A DNA stretch of 64,000 nt from positions 1 through 64,000 of the forward strand of contig DISJ01000003.1 of NCBI GenBank assembly GCA_002421605.1, in the 5' to 3' direction. Shown in pieces: positions 8,665 through 18,106 of the stretch (its first letter is position 1; each line of letters opens with the position of its first letter). The position numbers were made by a program, and so were the translations under genes. A model generated the notes under the pieces. The model ran no database searches, had not been told where the DNA came from, and was given only the letters and a program-made list of their open reading frames with translations. This DNA comes from Rhodobacteraceae bacterium UBA6213. Lineage in GTDB: Bacteria; Pseudomonadota; Alphaproteobacteria; Rhodobacterales; Rhodobacteraceae.

Positions 8665-8964
8665 ATGACTTCTATTTCGCGGGCGGCAAAAGCCGCCGCT
8701 ACCGTCGCAACCGCCGCAGCAATGCTGGCTGCTTCGGCCGGGCTGGCCGCAGCCCTGATCGGCAGCGAAGGCACCCCCAAGGTCAAGCCCTACAGCGGCG
8801 GTGTAGCTATCGCGTTTGACTGGCGCGCGGGCAAGCCCGGAACACACGCCGCAACGGTGGTCCCGGTGTCGAGCACAGTCAGCAGTGGGCTGAATCTGGG
8901 CGGTGGCAGCTACGTTTGCTCGCCTGCCGGTTTCGGGCGCCAGTCGAGCTGTTTTTCTCGCTGA
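8665..8964 (+). CDS. Small secreted protein of unknown function
   Basis: 99 aa, not recognised. Residues 1-31 form a clear signal peptide (Ala-rich hydrophobic stretch, likely cleavage after GLAAA), leaving a mature peptide of about 68 residues. It is rich in Gly, Ser and Val and has only two Cys, both near the C-terminus (YVCSPAGFGRQSSC), which could form one disulfide loop. GAGGGACGAG lies just upstream of the ATG. It has its own terminator-isolated leader inside the polysaccharide locus, so it may be separately expressed. Possible roles are a matrix-associated or surface peptide; nothing in the sequence decides. Confidence 0.6.
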   Translation: MTSISRAAKAAATVATAAAMLAASAGLAAALIGSEGTPKVKPYSGGVAIAFDWRAGKPGTHAATVVPVSSTVSSGLNLGGGSYVCSPAGFGRQSSCFSR

Positions 8965-9013
8965 AAAGCCGAATCCGAAGCCGGTTCCGCTGTAACCTCC
9001 CTCGGAAAAATGC

Positions 9014-9019
9014 TATAAT
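9014..9019 (+). promoter_or_regulatory. Candidate -10 box (TATAAT) ahead of the acyltransferase gene
   Basis: A perfect TATAAT lies 30 bases upstream of the acyltransferase ATG. The best -35 at 17-18 bases (CTGTAA/TGTAAC near 8990) is poor, so the promoter may need an activator or may be fortuitous. Confidence 0.35.
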
Positions 9020-9049
9020 TCCCATTGCTTGATGGGAAGGAGTAGCGGT

Positions 9050-10114
9050 ATGTCCGACACCCCCCTGATTGGCCGCCGCGTACAGATTGACGGTTTGCGC
9101 GCATTGGCGATGATCGGTGTGCTTTACGTGCATTATTGGGATAAAAATCCCGTCACCGAGCATTTGCGTGTATCGTTGTTTTTCGTGGTTTCGGGGTTTC
9201 TCATCACCCAGATCCTGATGAGCGCCAAGGACCGAGGTGGCCAGATACACATCTTCAATTTCTATGTGCGGCGCATGTTGCGGCTGTTTCCGGCGCTGTT
9301 CGTGCTGGTGGCTGTCGGCGTTATATTTGACATAGACGGGTTTCGCGGGCTCGCCATATGGCCGATTTTGCAGGCGTCGAATATCTATTTCGCGATGACC
9401 CAGAACGTGACTCCGTGGGTGACGGGGCACCTTTGGAGCCTCAACGTGCTCGAACAATTCTATCTGCTCTGGCCGATAGTGATCTTGCTGCTGCCGATAC
9501 GGCGCATCTATCTTCTGGTGCTAGCGATCATTGGTACGATGATTTTTCTGCGCGCCAATGCGAATGCGCTCGGGATTGACGGTTGGTGGACCTTTTTTGT
9601 CGTCAACGCCGACCCGATAGCGGCAGGCGCGCTCGCCTGCCTGCTGATGCGCGTGCCTGCTGTGGCTTCGGTCATGGTGTCGCGCTTGGCGGTGGCGGTT
9701 TCGGCGCTTGCGCTTGCAGCGCCCTTCTTTCTTTGGGACGGGTTTGGTGGCTCGCTCAGCTACCGGGTAATGATCCAGCCTGCTTTGGCAGTGATTATTT
9801 GCGGTGCCTACGTTGGGTACAGCGGCCCGATCGGCTGGATTTTGGGCAACAAGGTGGCGCAGTTCATCAGCAAGATCAGCTATGCGGTCTATATTTACCA
9901 CTTGATGATCTGGTGGCTGGTCGCACAATGGTACCCCGCGATTTGGACCACAGGGCCGATGACCTTTGCAATTCTCAGCTCGATCACGCTGCTGGCCGCG
10001 ACGCTTTCGTGGTATGTGCTGGAGCAACCAATCTCTTTGCTGAAGCTGCATTTTCCGACCGCCACATTCGGGGTGGCAAAGGTGCCGAAAGTTGTGGTTC
10101 CTGACGCCGCTTAG
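9050..10114 (+). CDS. Acyltransferase family 3 (OafA/YrhL-like), polysaccharide O-acylation
   Basis: 354 aa integral membrane protein with about ten helices. The N-terminal signature RRVQIDGLRALAMIGVLYVH and the segment FFVVSGFLIT are typical of acyltransferase-3 proteins, which move acetyl or other acyl groups onto extracytoplasmic sugars. ATG at 9050 is chosen over an in-frame upstream ATG at 9029 because it follows a perfect AAGGAG at ideal spacing. Within a polysaccharide locus, the likely substrate is the exported glycan or its lipid-linked precursor. No SGNH domain is fused. Confidence 0.88.
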   Translation: MSDTPLIGRRVQIDGLRALAMIGVLYVHYWDKNPVTEHLRVSLFFVVSGFLITQILMSAKDRGGQIHIFNFYVRRMLRLFPALFVLVAVGVIFDIDGFRGLAIWPILQASNIYFAMTQNVTPWVTGHLWSLNVLEQFYLLWPIVILLLPIRRIYLLVLAIIGTMIFLRANANALGIDGWWTFFVVNADPIAAGALACLLMRVPAVASVMVSRLAVAVSALALAAPFFLWDGFGGSLSYRVMIQPALAVIICGAYVGYSGPIGWILGNKVAQFISKISYAVYIYHLMIWWLVAQWYPAIWTTGPMTFAILSSITLLAATLSWYVLEQPISLLKLHFPTATFGVAKVPKVVVPDAA

Positions 10115-10272
10115 CGTGGCGTGCGCCGGCCGGTGTCGGGCGCTGACCGGGCGCGTGGGTCTTGCGTGGGTCTGCCTGAGGGGCTACCGATTGGCTGTGT
10201 CATTTGCCCGTTTTCACGACGCGATGGCGAGGCGGCAGGTTTGGTGGCAGGGCAGCAAGTAGCGGGTAGAAA

Positions 10273-11577
10273 ATGAAAATCACGATGATCGGCACTGGCT
10301 ACGTTGGATTAGTTTCAGGGGTGTGTTTTTCGGATTTCGGGCACGATGTGGTGTGTGTCGACAAAGACCCGCGCAAAATCGAACTGCTGCGCCAAGGCAA
10401 AGCGCCGATCTACGAGCCGGGGCTGGAAGATTTGATGGCCAAAAACGTGGCGGCCGGGCGGCTTTCTTTTACGCTTGATCTGGCGGCGGCGGTGGCAGGG
10501 GCGGATGCGGTGTTCATCGCGGTCGGCACCCCCACGCGGCGCGGTGACGGGCACGCCGATCTGACCTATGTGATGGCCGCGGCCGAAGAAATTGCACTGG
10601 CGCTGACCGATTACGCGGTGATCGTCACCAAATCGACGGTGCCGGTTGGCACCAACCGCGCGGTAAAGCAGGTGATCCGCAAGGCCCGCCCCGATGCCGA
10701 GTTTGACGTGGCCTCGAACCCAGAGTTTCTGCGCGAAGGGGCGGCGATCGACGATTTCATGCGCCCCGACCGGGTAGTGGTAGGTGCCAGTTCGGATCGC
10801 GCCCGCGAAGTGATGGGCGAGGTCTATCGGCCGCTGTTTCTGCGCGAGTTTCCGGTAATTTTTACCGATCTTGAAACCGCCGAAATGATCAAATACGCAG
10901 CCAACGCCTTTCTGGCCACCAAGATCACCTTCATCAACGAAATCGCCCAGTTGTGCGAACGGGTTGGGGCGGATGTGAAGCAGGTGGCGCAGGGCATGGG
11001 GCTGGATGGGCGGATCGGCAACAAGTTTCTGCACGCGGGCCCGGGGTATGGCGGGTCTTGCTTTCCCAAAGACACGCAGGCGCTGGCGCGGATGGGGCAG
11101 GACAATGCTGTGCCGATGCAGATCACCGAGACCGTCATCAAGGTCAATGACGAGATCAAGCGGCGGATGATCGACAAGATCATCGACCTTTGCGACGGCT
11201 CCGTGAATGGCAAGACGGTGGCGGTGCTGGGTGTGACGTTCAAACCCAACACCGATGACATGCGCGATGCGCCCTCGTTGACCATCGTGCCGGCGCTGGT
11301 GGGCGGGGGTGCCAAGGTGCGCGTGGTCGACCCGCAAGGGCGCGCCGAGGGCGAGGCGTTGCTGCCCGGCGTGCACTGGTTTGACGATGCCTACAAGGCC
11401 GCGCAAAAGGCCGATTGCGTGGTGATCTTGACCGAGTGGAACGAGTTTCGGGCGCTCGATCTGGTCAAGCTCGCCAAGCGCATGGCTAGCGCGCGTATGG
11501 CCGACCTGCGCAACGTCTATTCGGCCAAAGACGCCAAGAAGGCGGGCTTTGAGGCCTATGTGAGCGTGGGGCGCTAA
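10273..11577 (+). CDS. ugd: UDP-glucose 6-dehydrogenase
   Basis: 434 aa, the normal length for bacterial Ugd. It oxidises UDP-glucose to UDP-glucuronate with two NAD+. The N-terminal Rossmann motif is GTGYVGLVSG (residues 7-16), EPGLEDL and VGTPTRR follow, and the catalytic Cys sits in GPGYGGSCFPKD (Cys about 263). NTDDMRDAPS marks the C-terminal nucleotide domain. The stop TAA overlaps the next ATG (TAATG), so it is coupled to the UDP-glucuronate epimerase. The product also feeds UDP-xylose synthase at 3536. A 158-base gap separates it from the acyltransferase. Confidence 0.95.
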   Translation: MKITMIGTGYVGLVSGVCFSDFGHDVVCVDKDPRKIELLRQGKAPIYEPGLEDLMAKNVAAGRLSFTLDLAAAVAGADAVFIAVGTPTRRGDGHADLTYVMAAAEEIALALTDYAVIVTKSTVPVGTNRAVKQVIRKARPDAEFDVASNPEFLREGAAIDDFMRPDRVVVGASSDRAREVMGEVYRPLFLREFPVIFTDLETAEMIKYAANAFLATKITFINEIAQLCERVGADVKQVAQGMGLDGRIGNKFLHAGPGYGGSCFPKDTQALARMGQDNAVPMQITETVIKVNDEIKRRMIDKIIDLCDGSVNGKTVAVLGVTFKPNTDDMRDAPSLTIVPALVGGGAKVRVVDPQGRAEGEALLPGVHWFDDAYKAAQKADCVVILTEWNEFRALDLVKLAKRMASARMADLRNVYSAKDAKKAGFEAYVSVGR

Positions 11578-12578
11578 TGCGGATCTTCGTCACCGGCACC
11601 GCGGGGTTCATCGGCTACCATCTGGCGCAGCTTTTGCTGGCTGAGGGGCACGAGGTGCAAGGCTTTGACGGGATGACCGATTACTACGATGTGGCGCTGA
11701 AGCGGCGGCGCCACGCGATGCTGTTGCAACACCAAAACTTTCACGCCACCGAGGCGATGCTGGAAGACCGCGAGGCGCTTGATCGCGCGATGGATGATTT
11801 CGCACCCGACGTGGTGGTGCATTTGGCAGCGCAAGCGGGCGTGCGCTACAGCCTGGAAAACCCGCGCGCCTATCTTGATGCCAACATCATCGGCAGTTTC
11901 AACGTGATGGAGGCGGCCCGGCGCTTGGCAGTGGGGCATTTGCTGATGGCCTCGACCTCTTCGGTTTATGGTGCCAACGAGGCCATGCCCTACGGCGAGA
12001 CCGACAAGGCCGACACCCAAATGTCGTTCTACGCCGCGACCAAAAAGGCGACCGAGGCGATGAGCCACGCCTATGCCCACTTGCACGCCCTGCCCACAAC
12101 GATGTTTCGCTTTTTCACCGTCTATGGCCCTTGGGGGCGCCCCGACATGGCGCCATCCAAGTTCACGCAAAGCATACTCGCGGGGCGCGCGATCGACGTT
12201 TACAACCACGGTCAGATGTGGCGCGATTTTACCTATATCGATGATCTGGTGCACGGCATCCGGCTGTTGATCGACGCGGTTCCGGGCGGCGTGGAAACCG
12301 CCGTGGCGGGTGACAGTCTGTCGCCAGTGGCGCCGTGGCGCGTGGTCAATATCGGCAATTCCGAAAAGGTGATGCTGGAAGATTTCATCACCGCCATCGA
12401 GGCCGCCACAGGCCGCAAGGCCAGCCGCAACTACTTGTCGATGCAGCCGGGCGATGTGCCCGCCACCTGGGCCGATGCGTCGCTGTTGCGCGCGCTGACC
12501 GGCTACACGCCCAAGACCACGGTCCCCGAAGGCGTGGCGCGGTTTGTCGAGTGGTATCGCAGTTACCACGGCGTTTGA
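11577..12578 (+). CDS. UDP-glucuronate 4-epimerase, SDR family
   Basis: 333 aa. It interconverts UDP-glucuronate and UDP-galacturonate. GTAGFIGYHLAQLLL is at the N-terminus, HLAAQAGVRYSLENP is the diagnostic segment of UDP-GlcA/GalA 4-epimerases (LpsL/Cap1J/WbnF type), YAATKKATE carries the catalytic Tyr and Lys, and FRFFTVYGPWGRPDMA is the matching C-terminal motif. It is translationally coupled to ugd, which makes its substrate. Another NAD-dependent sugar epimerase activity is possible, but the motif match and context make this the best call. Confidence 0.88.
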   Translation: MRIFVTGTAGFIGYHLAQLLLAEGHEVQGFDGMTDYYDVALKRRRHAMLLQHQNFHATEAMLEDREALDRAMDDFAPDVVVHLAAQAGVRYSLENPRAYLDANIIGSFNVMEAARRLAVGHLLMASTSSVYGANEAMPYGETDKADTQMSFYAATKKATEAMSHAYAHLHALPTTMFRFFTVYGPWGRPDMAPSKFTQSILAGRAIDVYNHGQMWRDFTYIDDLVHGIRLLIDAVPGGVETAVAGDSLSPVAPWRVVNIGNSEKVMLEDFITAIEAATGRKASRNYLSMQPGDVPATWADASLLRALTGYTPKTTVPEGVARFVEWYRSYHGV

Positions 12579-12712
12579 GGCGGCACGCGAAAGCGCCACC
12601 TTTCATTCTGAAACTGCAAGACGAGCGCCGCTTTCCTAGGGCACCGATCTGACTAGCGCATAGCGTGAATTTTTGCGTATGATACAACCTTCGATTGCGG
12701 TTGAGCAGAAGC

Positions 12713-14146
12713 ATGACACCTTCCCCCATTCACCCGGTCATTCTTTGCGGCGGTTCCGGCACGCGGCTTTGGCCGCTGTCGCGCAAAAGCTACCCCAAGC
12801 AGTTTGCGCGGCTGATGGGGGATGAGAGCTTGTTTCAGGCCTCGGTGCGGCGCGTGGCCGCGAAAGGCTTTGCGCCGCCGCTGGTGGTAACGGGCGAACC
12901 ATTTCGCTTTATCGTGACCGAGCAATTGGCGGCGGTTGCGACCTCGGCGCAGGCGGTGCTGATCGAGCCTGTGGGGCGCAATACCGCGCCTGCGGTGCTG
13001 GCGGCAGCGTTCTGGTTAGCGCACAGCGAGCCCGACGCATTGATGCTGGTTGTGCCCTCCGATCATGTGATCGCCGATGCGGCGGCATTTCGCACCATGG
13101 TTGCCGCCGCGGTGCCCTGCGCGCAGCGCGGCGATCTGGTGACTTTCGGGATCACACCCACCCGCGCGGAAACTGGTTACGGTTGGCTGGAACTCGCAGC
13201 GGGGGCGGATGCCGCAGCCGGGGTGCCACAGCCCCTCGCGCGGTTTGTGGAAAAGCCCGATCCGGCGCGTGCCGAGGCGATGCTGGCGGCTGGAACCTAC
13301 CTTTGGAACGCGGGGATCTTTCTTTTCACCGCCGAGACGCTGATTGCGGCCTATCGCGCGCACGCGCCGCACCTGATAGGCGGGGTTGAGGCGGCGGTGC
13401 GGGCGGCCAAGGGTGATCTGGGCTTTACGCGCCTTGCGGCAGAACCTTGGGCGGCGCTGGAAGATGTCTCGATTGACTACGCGATCATGGAGCGCGCGGC
13501 CAACCTTGCGGTGATGCCCTATGGTGCGGGCTGGTCGGACCTTGGCGGCTGGGAAGCGGTCTGGCAGGAAAGCCTGCCCGATGGCGCAGGCAACGTGACC
13601 TCGGCGCACGCCAGCGCGATCGACTGCCGCGACACGCTCTTGCGCTCTGAGACCGAGGGGCTGGAACTGGTCGGGATCGGGCTTGACGGTATTGTCGCGG
13701 TGGCGATGGGGGATGCGGTGCTGGTGGCGCGCAAGTCCGATGGGCAGCGCGTCAAGCAGGCGGTAGCGGCACTGCGGGCGCGCGGTGTGCGCCAGGCCGA
13801 GGCGTTTCCGGTTGACCACCGCCCTTGGGGTTGGTTCGAAAGCCTGGCCGAGGGCGCGCGGTTTCAGGTCAAGCGCATCGTCGTCAAACCCGGGGCCGCG
13901 CTCAGCCTGCAAAGCCATCATCACCGTTCGGAACATTGGATCGTGGTAGAGGGCACCGCGCGCATCACGATCGACGGCAAGGTGCAGCTTTTGAGCGAGA
14001 ACCAGTCGGTTTACATCCCGCTTGGCGCGGTGCACCGTCTGGAAAACCCCGGCAAACTGGCGATGGTGCTGATTGAGGTGCAGACCGGTGCCTACCTCGG
14101 CGAAGACGACATTATCCGCTACGAAGATGTCTATGCCCGGAGTTGA
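12713..14146 (+). CDS. manC: Bifunctional mannose-1-phosphate guanylyltransferase / mannose-6-phosphate isomerase
   Basis: 477 aa, usual length for ManC/AlgA. The nucleotidyltransferase domain opens with ILCGGSGTRLWPLSRKSYPK, has FVEKPD about residue 180, and is followed by a type II isomerase cupin domain with RPWGWFESL and LSLQSHHHRSEHW. It makes GDP-mannose. ATG 12713 is preferred to the in-frame TTG at 12695 because GAGCAGAAG precedes it. It overlaps the phosphomannomutase gene by 14 bases, placing the two GDP-mannose steps together. Confidence 0.93.
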   Translation: MTPSPIHPVILCGGSGTRLWPLSRKSYPKQFARLMGDESLFQASVRRVAAKGFAPPLVVTGEPFRFIVTEQLAAVATSAQAVLIEPVGRNTAPAVLAAAFWLAHSEPDALMLVVPSDHVIADAAAFRTMVAAAVPCAQRGDLVTFGITPTRAETGYGWLELAAGADAAAGVPQPLARFVEKPDPARAEAMLAAGTYLWNAGIFLFTAETLIAAYRAHAPHLIGGVEAAVRAAKGDLGFTRLAAEPWAALEDVSIDYAIMERAANLAVMPYGAGWSDLGGWEAVWQESLPDGAGNVTSAHASAIDCRDTLLRSETEGLELVGIGLDGIVAVAMGDAVLVARKSDGQRVKQAVAALRARGVRQAEAFPVDHRPWGWFESLAEGARFQVKRIVVKPGAALSLQSHHHRSEHWIVVEGTARITIDGKVQLLSENQSVYIPLGAVHRLENPGKLAMVLIEVQTGAYLGEDDIIRYEDVYARS

Positions 14147-15530
14147 TGCCAAAGTTCTGCGCTGCTTCACGGCCTATGACGTGCGTGGCCGTCTGGGCGA
14201 GGAGTTGAACGAGGCGATTGCGCAGCGCATCGGGCGCGCCTTTGCCGAAGTTCTGGGCGCGCGGCGGGTAGTGTTGGGGCGCGACTGTCGCGCCTCGTCC
14301 GTCGCACTGGCGGGGGCGGTGGCGGACGGGCTGATGGCGGCGGGTGTTGAGGTGTTGGACCTTGGCCTTTCGGGCACCGAAGAGATGTATTTTGCCACAT
14401 CGCACTTGGGCGCAGATGGCGGCATTACCGTAACCGCCTCGCATAACCCCATGGATTACAACGGCATGAAGATGGTGCGCGCGGGCGCGGCACCGCTTAG
14501 CGGCGACACTGGCCTTGCCGCGATCCGGGCGTTGGCAGAGCGCGGCGATTTCGCGGCCCGCCGCGCGGGTGGGCGGTTAACCCCCTGCCCTGAGGCGCGC
14601 GCGGCCTATGTGGCGCGGGTGCTTTCGTTCATCGACCTTGGCGCTCTCCGGCCGCTCAAGGTCGTCGTCAATGCCGGGAACGGCGCGGCGGGGCCCACGT
14701 TTGATGCACTTGCCGCGGCGCTTGTCGCCAAAGGCGCGCCGCTGGAGTTCGCGCGGCTGCATCATGCGCCTGACGGCAGCTTTCCCAACGGAATCCCTAA
14801 CCCGCTTCTGGCGGAAAACCAGCCGGTGACCGCGCGCGCCGTGCTGGCCGCGGGCGCCGACATGGGGGTGGCATGGGATGGTGATTTCGACCGCTGCTTT
14901 CTGTTCGATCACACCGGCGCATACATCCCCGGCGAATATATCGTGGGGCTGCTGGCCGAGGCGTTTCTGGCCAAAGAACCGGGCGCAAAGATCGTCCACG
15001 ACCCTCGGGTGATCTGGAACACGCAAGACGTGGTGGCGCGCGCGGGCGGGCAGGCAATCGCCGCGCGCTCGGGCCATGCGTTTCTCAAGCAGGCGCTGCG
15101 CGATACCGGTGCGGTTTATGGTGGCGAGATGTCGGCGCACCACTATTTTCGCGATTTCATGTGCTGCGACAGCGGCATGATCCCGTGGCTGCTGGTGGGC
15201 GAGTTGATCTGCCGCAAGGGCGCGCCGCTGGCCGATCTGCTGACCGAACGGCGCGCCGCTTTCCCCTCCTCGGGCGAGATCAACTTTCGCGCCCCCGACC
15301 CTGCCGCCACGGTCGCCCGCGTTGATGCCGCCTTCGCGCCCGAGGCGCCGGACCGCGATACAACCGACGGGCTCAGCCTTGCCTTCGCCGACTGGCGCTT
15401 TAACCTGCGCGCTTCCAACACAGAACCGCTGCTGCGGTTGAACGTCGAGGCGCGGGGCGATGCGGGATTGGTGCGCGATGGCGCGGCGAGAATTGCTGCG
15501 CTGATCCATGCGCCGGGCGGCTCAAGCTAG
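14133..15530 (+). CDS. Phosphomannomutase/phosphoglucomutase
   Basis: 465 aa alpha-phosphohexomutase. It converts mannose-6-P to mannose-1-P, the substrate of the preceding ManC. Visible are the phosphoserine loop TASHNPMDYNGMK (about residue 104), the metal site DGDFDRC, the sugar-binding GEMSAHHYFRDF, and the phosphate-binding RASNTEPLLRLNVEA near the end. The start ATG 14133 lies inside the end of manC; a frame open back to 14073 has no support as the start. Glucose-6-P mutase activity is also likely, as for AlgC-type enzymes. Confidence 0.9.
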   Translation: MPGVDAKVLRCFTAYDVRGRLGEELNEAIAQRIGRAFAEVLGARRVVLGRDCRASSVALAGAVADGLMAAGVEVLDLGLSGTEEMYFATSHLGADGGITVTASHNPMDYNGMKMVRAGAAPLSGDTGLAAIRALAERGDFAARRAGGRLTPCPEARAAYVARVLSFIDLGALRPLKVVVNAGNGAAGPTFDALAAALVAKGAPLEFARLHHAPDGSFPNGIPNPLLAENQPVTARAVLAAGADMGVAWDGDFDRCFLFDHTGAYIPGEYIVGLLAEAFLAKEPGAKIVHDPRVIWNTQDVVARAGGQAIAARSGHAFLKQALRDTGAVYGGEMSAHHYFRDFMCCDSGMIPWLLVGELICRKGAPLADLLTERRAAFPSSGEINFRAPDPAATVARVDAAFAPEAPDRDTTDGLSLAFADWRFNLRASNTEPLLRLNVEARGDAGLVRDGAARIAALIHAPGGSS

Positions 15531-15645
15531 AGGCGCGAAGGCGCGCCGTGGTTGAGCAAGCACCTGCCGCGCAAAATCTATGGCCGCGTGGCAAGTCGCC
15601 TGATACTGCTGAAGCGGGCGGAATGTGTCTTTGGAGGGTGCCGGA

Positions 15646-16206
15646 TTGCAGCAGGAACCGACCGGACTTTCCGGGGTAATTGCCCTGACCCCGCGCCGAT
15701 TTGCTGACGACCGCGGCTGGTTTTCCGAGGTGTGGAGCAAGCGCGATCTGGCTTTGGCCGGGATCACCTGCGATTTCGTGCAAGACAATCACTCGCTGTC
15801 CCTGACGCCGGGCACGCTGCGGGGTTTGCACTATCAGCGCGCACCCCATGCGCAGGCCAAGCTGGTGCGTTGCACCCGGGGCGCGATTTTGGACGTGGCG
15901 GTCGATGCGCGGCGCGGCTCGCCCAGTTACGGGCAGTGGGTGGGGGTCGAGTTGAGCGCCGAGAACGGGCGGCAGCTGTTCATTCCCGAGGGGTTTTTGC
16001 ACGGCTTCGTCACGCGCGCGGCGGCAAGCGAAGTGCAGTACAAATGCTCGGCCTATTACGCGCCCGAATGTGATGGCGCGGTGCGTTGGGATACGATTGG
16101 TATCGACTGGGGGCTCGCGGGCGCGCCGGTGCTGTCGCCCAAGGACGCGGGCGCGCCCACCTTTGCAGATTGGCTATCCCCCTTTAGCTTTGAGGGCGCG
16201 GCATGA
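15646..16206 (+). CDS. rfbC: dTDP-4-dehydrorhamnose 3,5-epimerase
   Basis: About 186 aa cupin enzyme, third step of dTDP-L-rhamnose synthesis. DDRGWFSEVWSKRD, FVQDNHSLS, GTLRGLHYQ (catalytic His), KLVRCTRGAILDVAVD and FIPEGFLHGF are the canonical RmlC motifs. The frame also has a GTG at 15625. TTG at 15646 is preferred because GGAGG (15633-15637) lies 8 bases before it, and residues before it are not conserved. It heads the rmlCBDA operon, whose members overlap by 4 bases. Confidence 0.92.
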   Translation: MQQEPTGLSGVIALTPRRFADDRGWFSEVWSKRDLALAGITCDFVQDNHSLSLTPGTLRGLHYQRAPHAQAKLVRCTRGAILDVAVDARRGSPSYGQWVGVELSAENGRQLFIPEGFLHGFVTRAAASEVQYKCSAYYAPECDGAVRWDTIGIDWGLAGAPVLSPKDAGAPTFADWLSPFSFEGAA

Positions 16207-17243
16207 AGATACTGATCACAGGGGGCGCGGGGTTCATCGGCTCGGCGGTGGTGCGCCTGGCTGTGGCGCGCGGGCATGAGGTGGTCAACCTTGATGCGCT
16301 GACCTATGCCGCTTGCCTAGACAACGTCGCAAGCGTGGCAGCAAACCCCGCCTACGCATTTGAGCAGGCCGACATCCGCGACCGGGCGGCGATTGACGCA
16401 GTTTTGGCCCGCCATACCCCCGATGCGGTGATGCATCTGGCCGCCGAAAGCCATGTGGACCGCTCTATCGACGGCCCCGGAGAGTTCATCGAGACCAACG
16501 TCAGCGGCACCTACAATCTGCTTGAAGCGACGCGCGATTACTGGGCACGGCAGGGGCGCCCCGAAGGGTTCCGGCTGCACCACATCTCGACCGATGAGGT
16601 GTTCGGCAGCCTTGGGCCTACGGGGCGCTTCACCGAGGTCACCCCCTACGCCCCGCGTAGCCCCTATGCGGCCAGCAAGGCAGCCTCGGACCATCTGGTG
16701 CGCGCTTGGCACGAGACCTATGGCCTGCCCGTGGTCTTGAGCAATTGCTCCAACAACTACGGGCCCTATCATTTTCCCGAGAAGCTCATTCCAGTGGTCA
16801 TACTGAACGCGCTGGCGGGGAAACCGATTCCGGTATACGGCGCTGGCGAGAATGTGCGCGACTGGCTTTATGTTGAAGACCACGCCGAGGCCCTGCTGGC
16901 GGTACTGACGCGCGGCGCACCGGGACGCAGCTACAACATCGGCGGCGAGGCCGAGGCGCGCAACATAGATCTGGTGCGCATGATCTGCGCGCAATTGGAC
17001 GAGATGCACCCAGAGGGCGCGCCGCACGAGCGGCTGATCAGCTTTGTTGCCGACCGGCCGGGTCACGATGCGCGCTACGCAATCGACCCCACCCGTATCC
17101 GCGCCGAGTTGGGCTGGCGGCCAAGCGTGACGCTGGCCGAGGGCTTGCGGCGTACTGTCACCTGGTATCTGGAGAACGAGCCGTGGTGGCGCGCGTTGCA
17201 GGGCCGTGCGGGTGTGGGCCAGCGGCTGGGGATGGGGGCATGA
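16203..17243 (+). CDS. rfbB: dTDP-glucose 4,6-dehydratase
   Basis: 346 aa SDR enzyme making dTDP-4-keto-6-deoxyglucose. GGAGFIGSAVVRL is at the N-terminus, HLAAESHVDRSI and HISTDEVFG (catalytic Asp-Glu) in the middle, and YAASKAASDH carries the catalytic Tyr/Lys. NCSNNYGPYHFPEKLIP is the RmlB fingerprint. The start overlaps the rfbC stop (ATGA). Confidence 0.95.
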   Translation: MKILITGGAGFIGSAVVRLAVARGHEVVNLDALTYAACLDNVASVAANPAYAFEQADIRDRAAIDAVLARHTPDAVMHLAAESHVDRSIDGPGEFIETNVSGTYNLLEATRDYWARQGRPEGFRLHHISTDEVFGSLGPTGRFTEVTPYAPRSPYAASKAASDHLVRAWHETYGLPVVLSNCSNNYGPYHFPEKLIPVVILNALAGKPIPVYGAGENVRDWLYVEDHAEALLAVLTRGAPGRSYNIGGEAEARNIDLVRMICAQLDEMHPEGAPHERLISFVADRPGHDARYAIDPTRIRAELGWRPSVTLAEGLRRTVTWYLENEPWWRALQGRAGVGQRLGMGA

Positions 17244-18106
17244 GCGGCGCGGTGCTGGTGTTTGGCCAGACCGGGCAATTGGCGCAAGAGCTGGCACGCC
17301 TTGCGGGGGTGCGCTGCCTTGGCCGCGCCGAAGCCGACCTTAGCGACCCCGAAGCCTGCGCCGAGGCGGTCCGGCGCGCAGCACCGCGCGCCGTGATCAA
17401 TGCTGCGGCCTTCACCGCCGTTGACCGCGCCGAGGCCGAAGAGGCGCTGGCGCAGCGCATCAATGCCGAGGCGCCGGGGGCGATGGCGGCAGCCTGTGGC
17501 GCAGCAGGCATCCCGTTTGTGCAGGTTTCGAGCGATTACGTCTTCGACGGCGCGGGCAGTGCACCTTGGGCGGTGGATGCCGCGACCGGCCCTTTGGGTG
17601 CCTATGGTCGCACTAAGCTTGCAGGCGAGGCGGCGGTGCGCGCGGCGGGCGGTGTGCATGCAATCGTGCGCACGTCATGGGTGTTTTCGGCGCAGGGTAG
17701 CAATTTCCTGCGCACCATGCTGCGGTTCGGTGCCGAGCGGGCAGAGGTTTCGGTGGTGGCCGACCAGATCGGCGGGCCGACCCCGGCTGACGCGCTGGCC
17801 GAAGCCTGCCTTACCATTGCCGACAGGCTGGTCATAGACCCCGCAAAAAGCGGCACCTACCATTTTGCGGGCACGCCCGACACAAGCTGGGCGGGGTTCG
17901 CGCGCGAGATCTTCACGCAAGCGGGGCTTGCCTGCTCGGTGCGCGAGATTGCAACCACTGATTACCCTACCCCGGCCCGCCGCCCCGCCAATTCGCGACT
18001 GGATTGCACGGCGAGCGAGGCCGCCTTCGGGCTGAAACGCCCCGATTGGCGGGCGGGCGTGGCGCGGGCGTTGACAAAGATTAAAGCAGGTGAGGCAAGG
18101 CAATGA
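17240..18106 (+). CDS. rfbD: dTDP-4-dehydrorhamnose reductase
   Basis: 288 aa. It reduces dTDP-4-keto-L-rhamnose to dTDP-L-rhamnose. The N-terminal nucleotide-binding motif is GQTGQLAQELARL, followed by INAAAFTAVDRAE, SSDYVFDG and YGRTKLAGE with the catalytic Tyr/Lys. ATG 17240 overlaps the rfbB stop (ATGA), which fixes the start despite an open frame upstream. Confidence 0.94.
   Translation: MSGAVLVFGQTGQLAQELARLAGVRCLGRAEADLSDPEACAEAVRRAAPRAVINAAAFTAVDRAEAEEALAQRINAEAPGAMAAACGAAGIPFVQVSSDYVFDGAGSAPWAVDAATGPLGAYGRTKLAGEAAVRAAGGVHAIVRTSWVFSAQGSNFLRTMLRFGAERAEVSVVADQIGGPTPADALAEACLTIADRLVIDPAKSGTYHFAGTPDTSWAGFAREIFTQAGLACSVREIATTDYPTPARRPANSRLDCTASEAAFGLKRPDWRAGVARALTKIKAGEARQ

Noticed and set aside
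14577..15509. 310-codon minus-strand frame opposite the phosphomannomutase
   Set aside because: Antisense shadow of a gene with intact catalytic motifs; composition is the Arg/His/Gln-rich type of complementary-strand frames.
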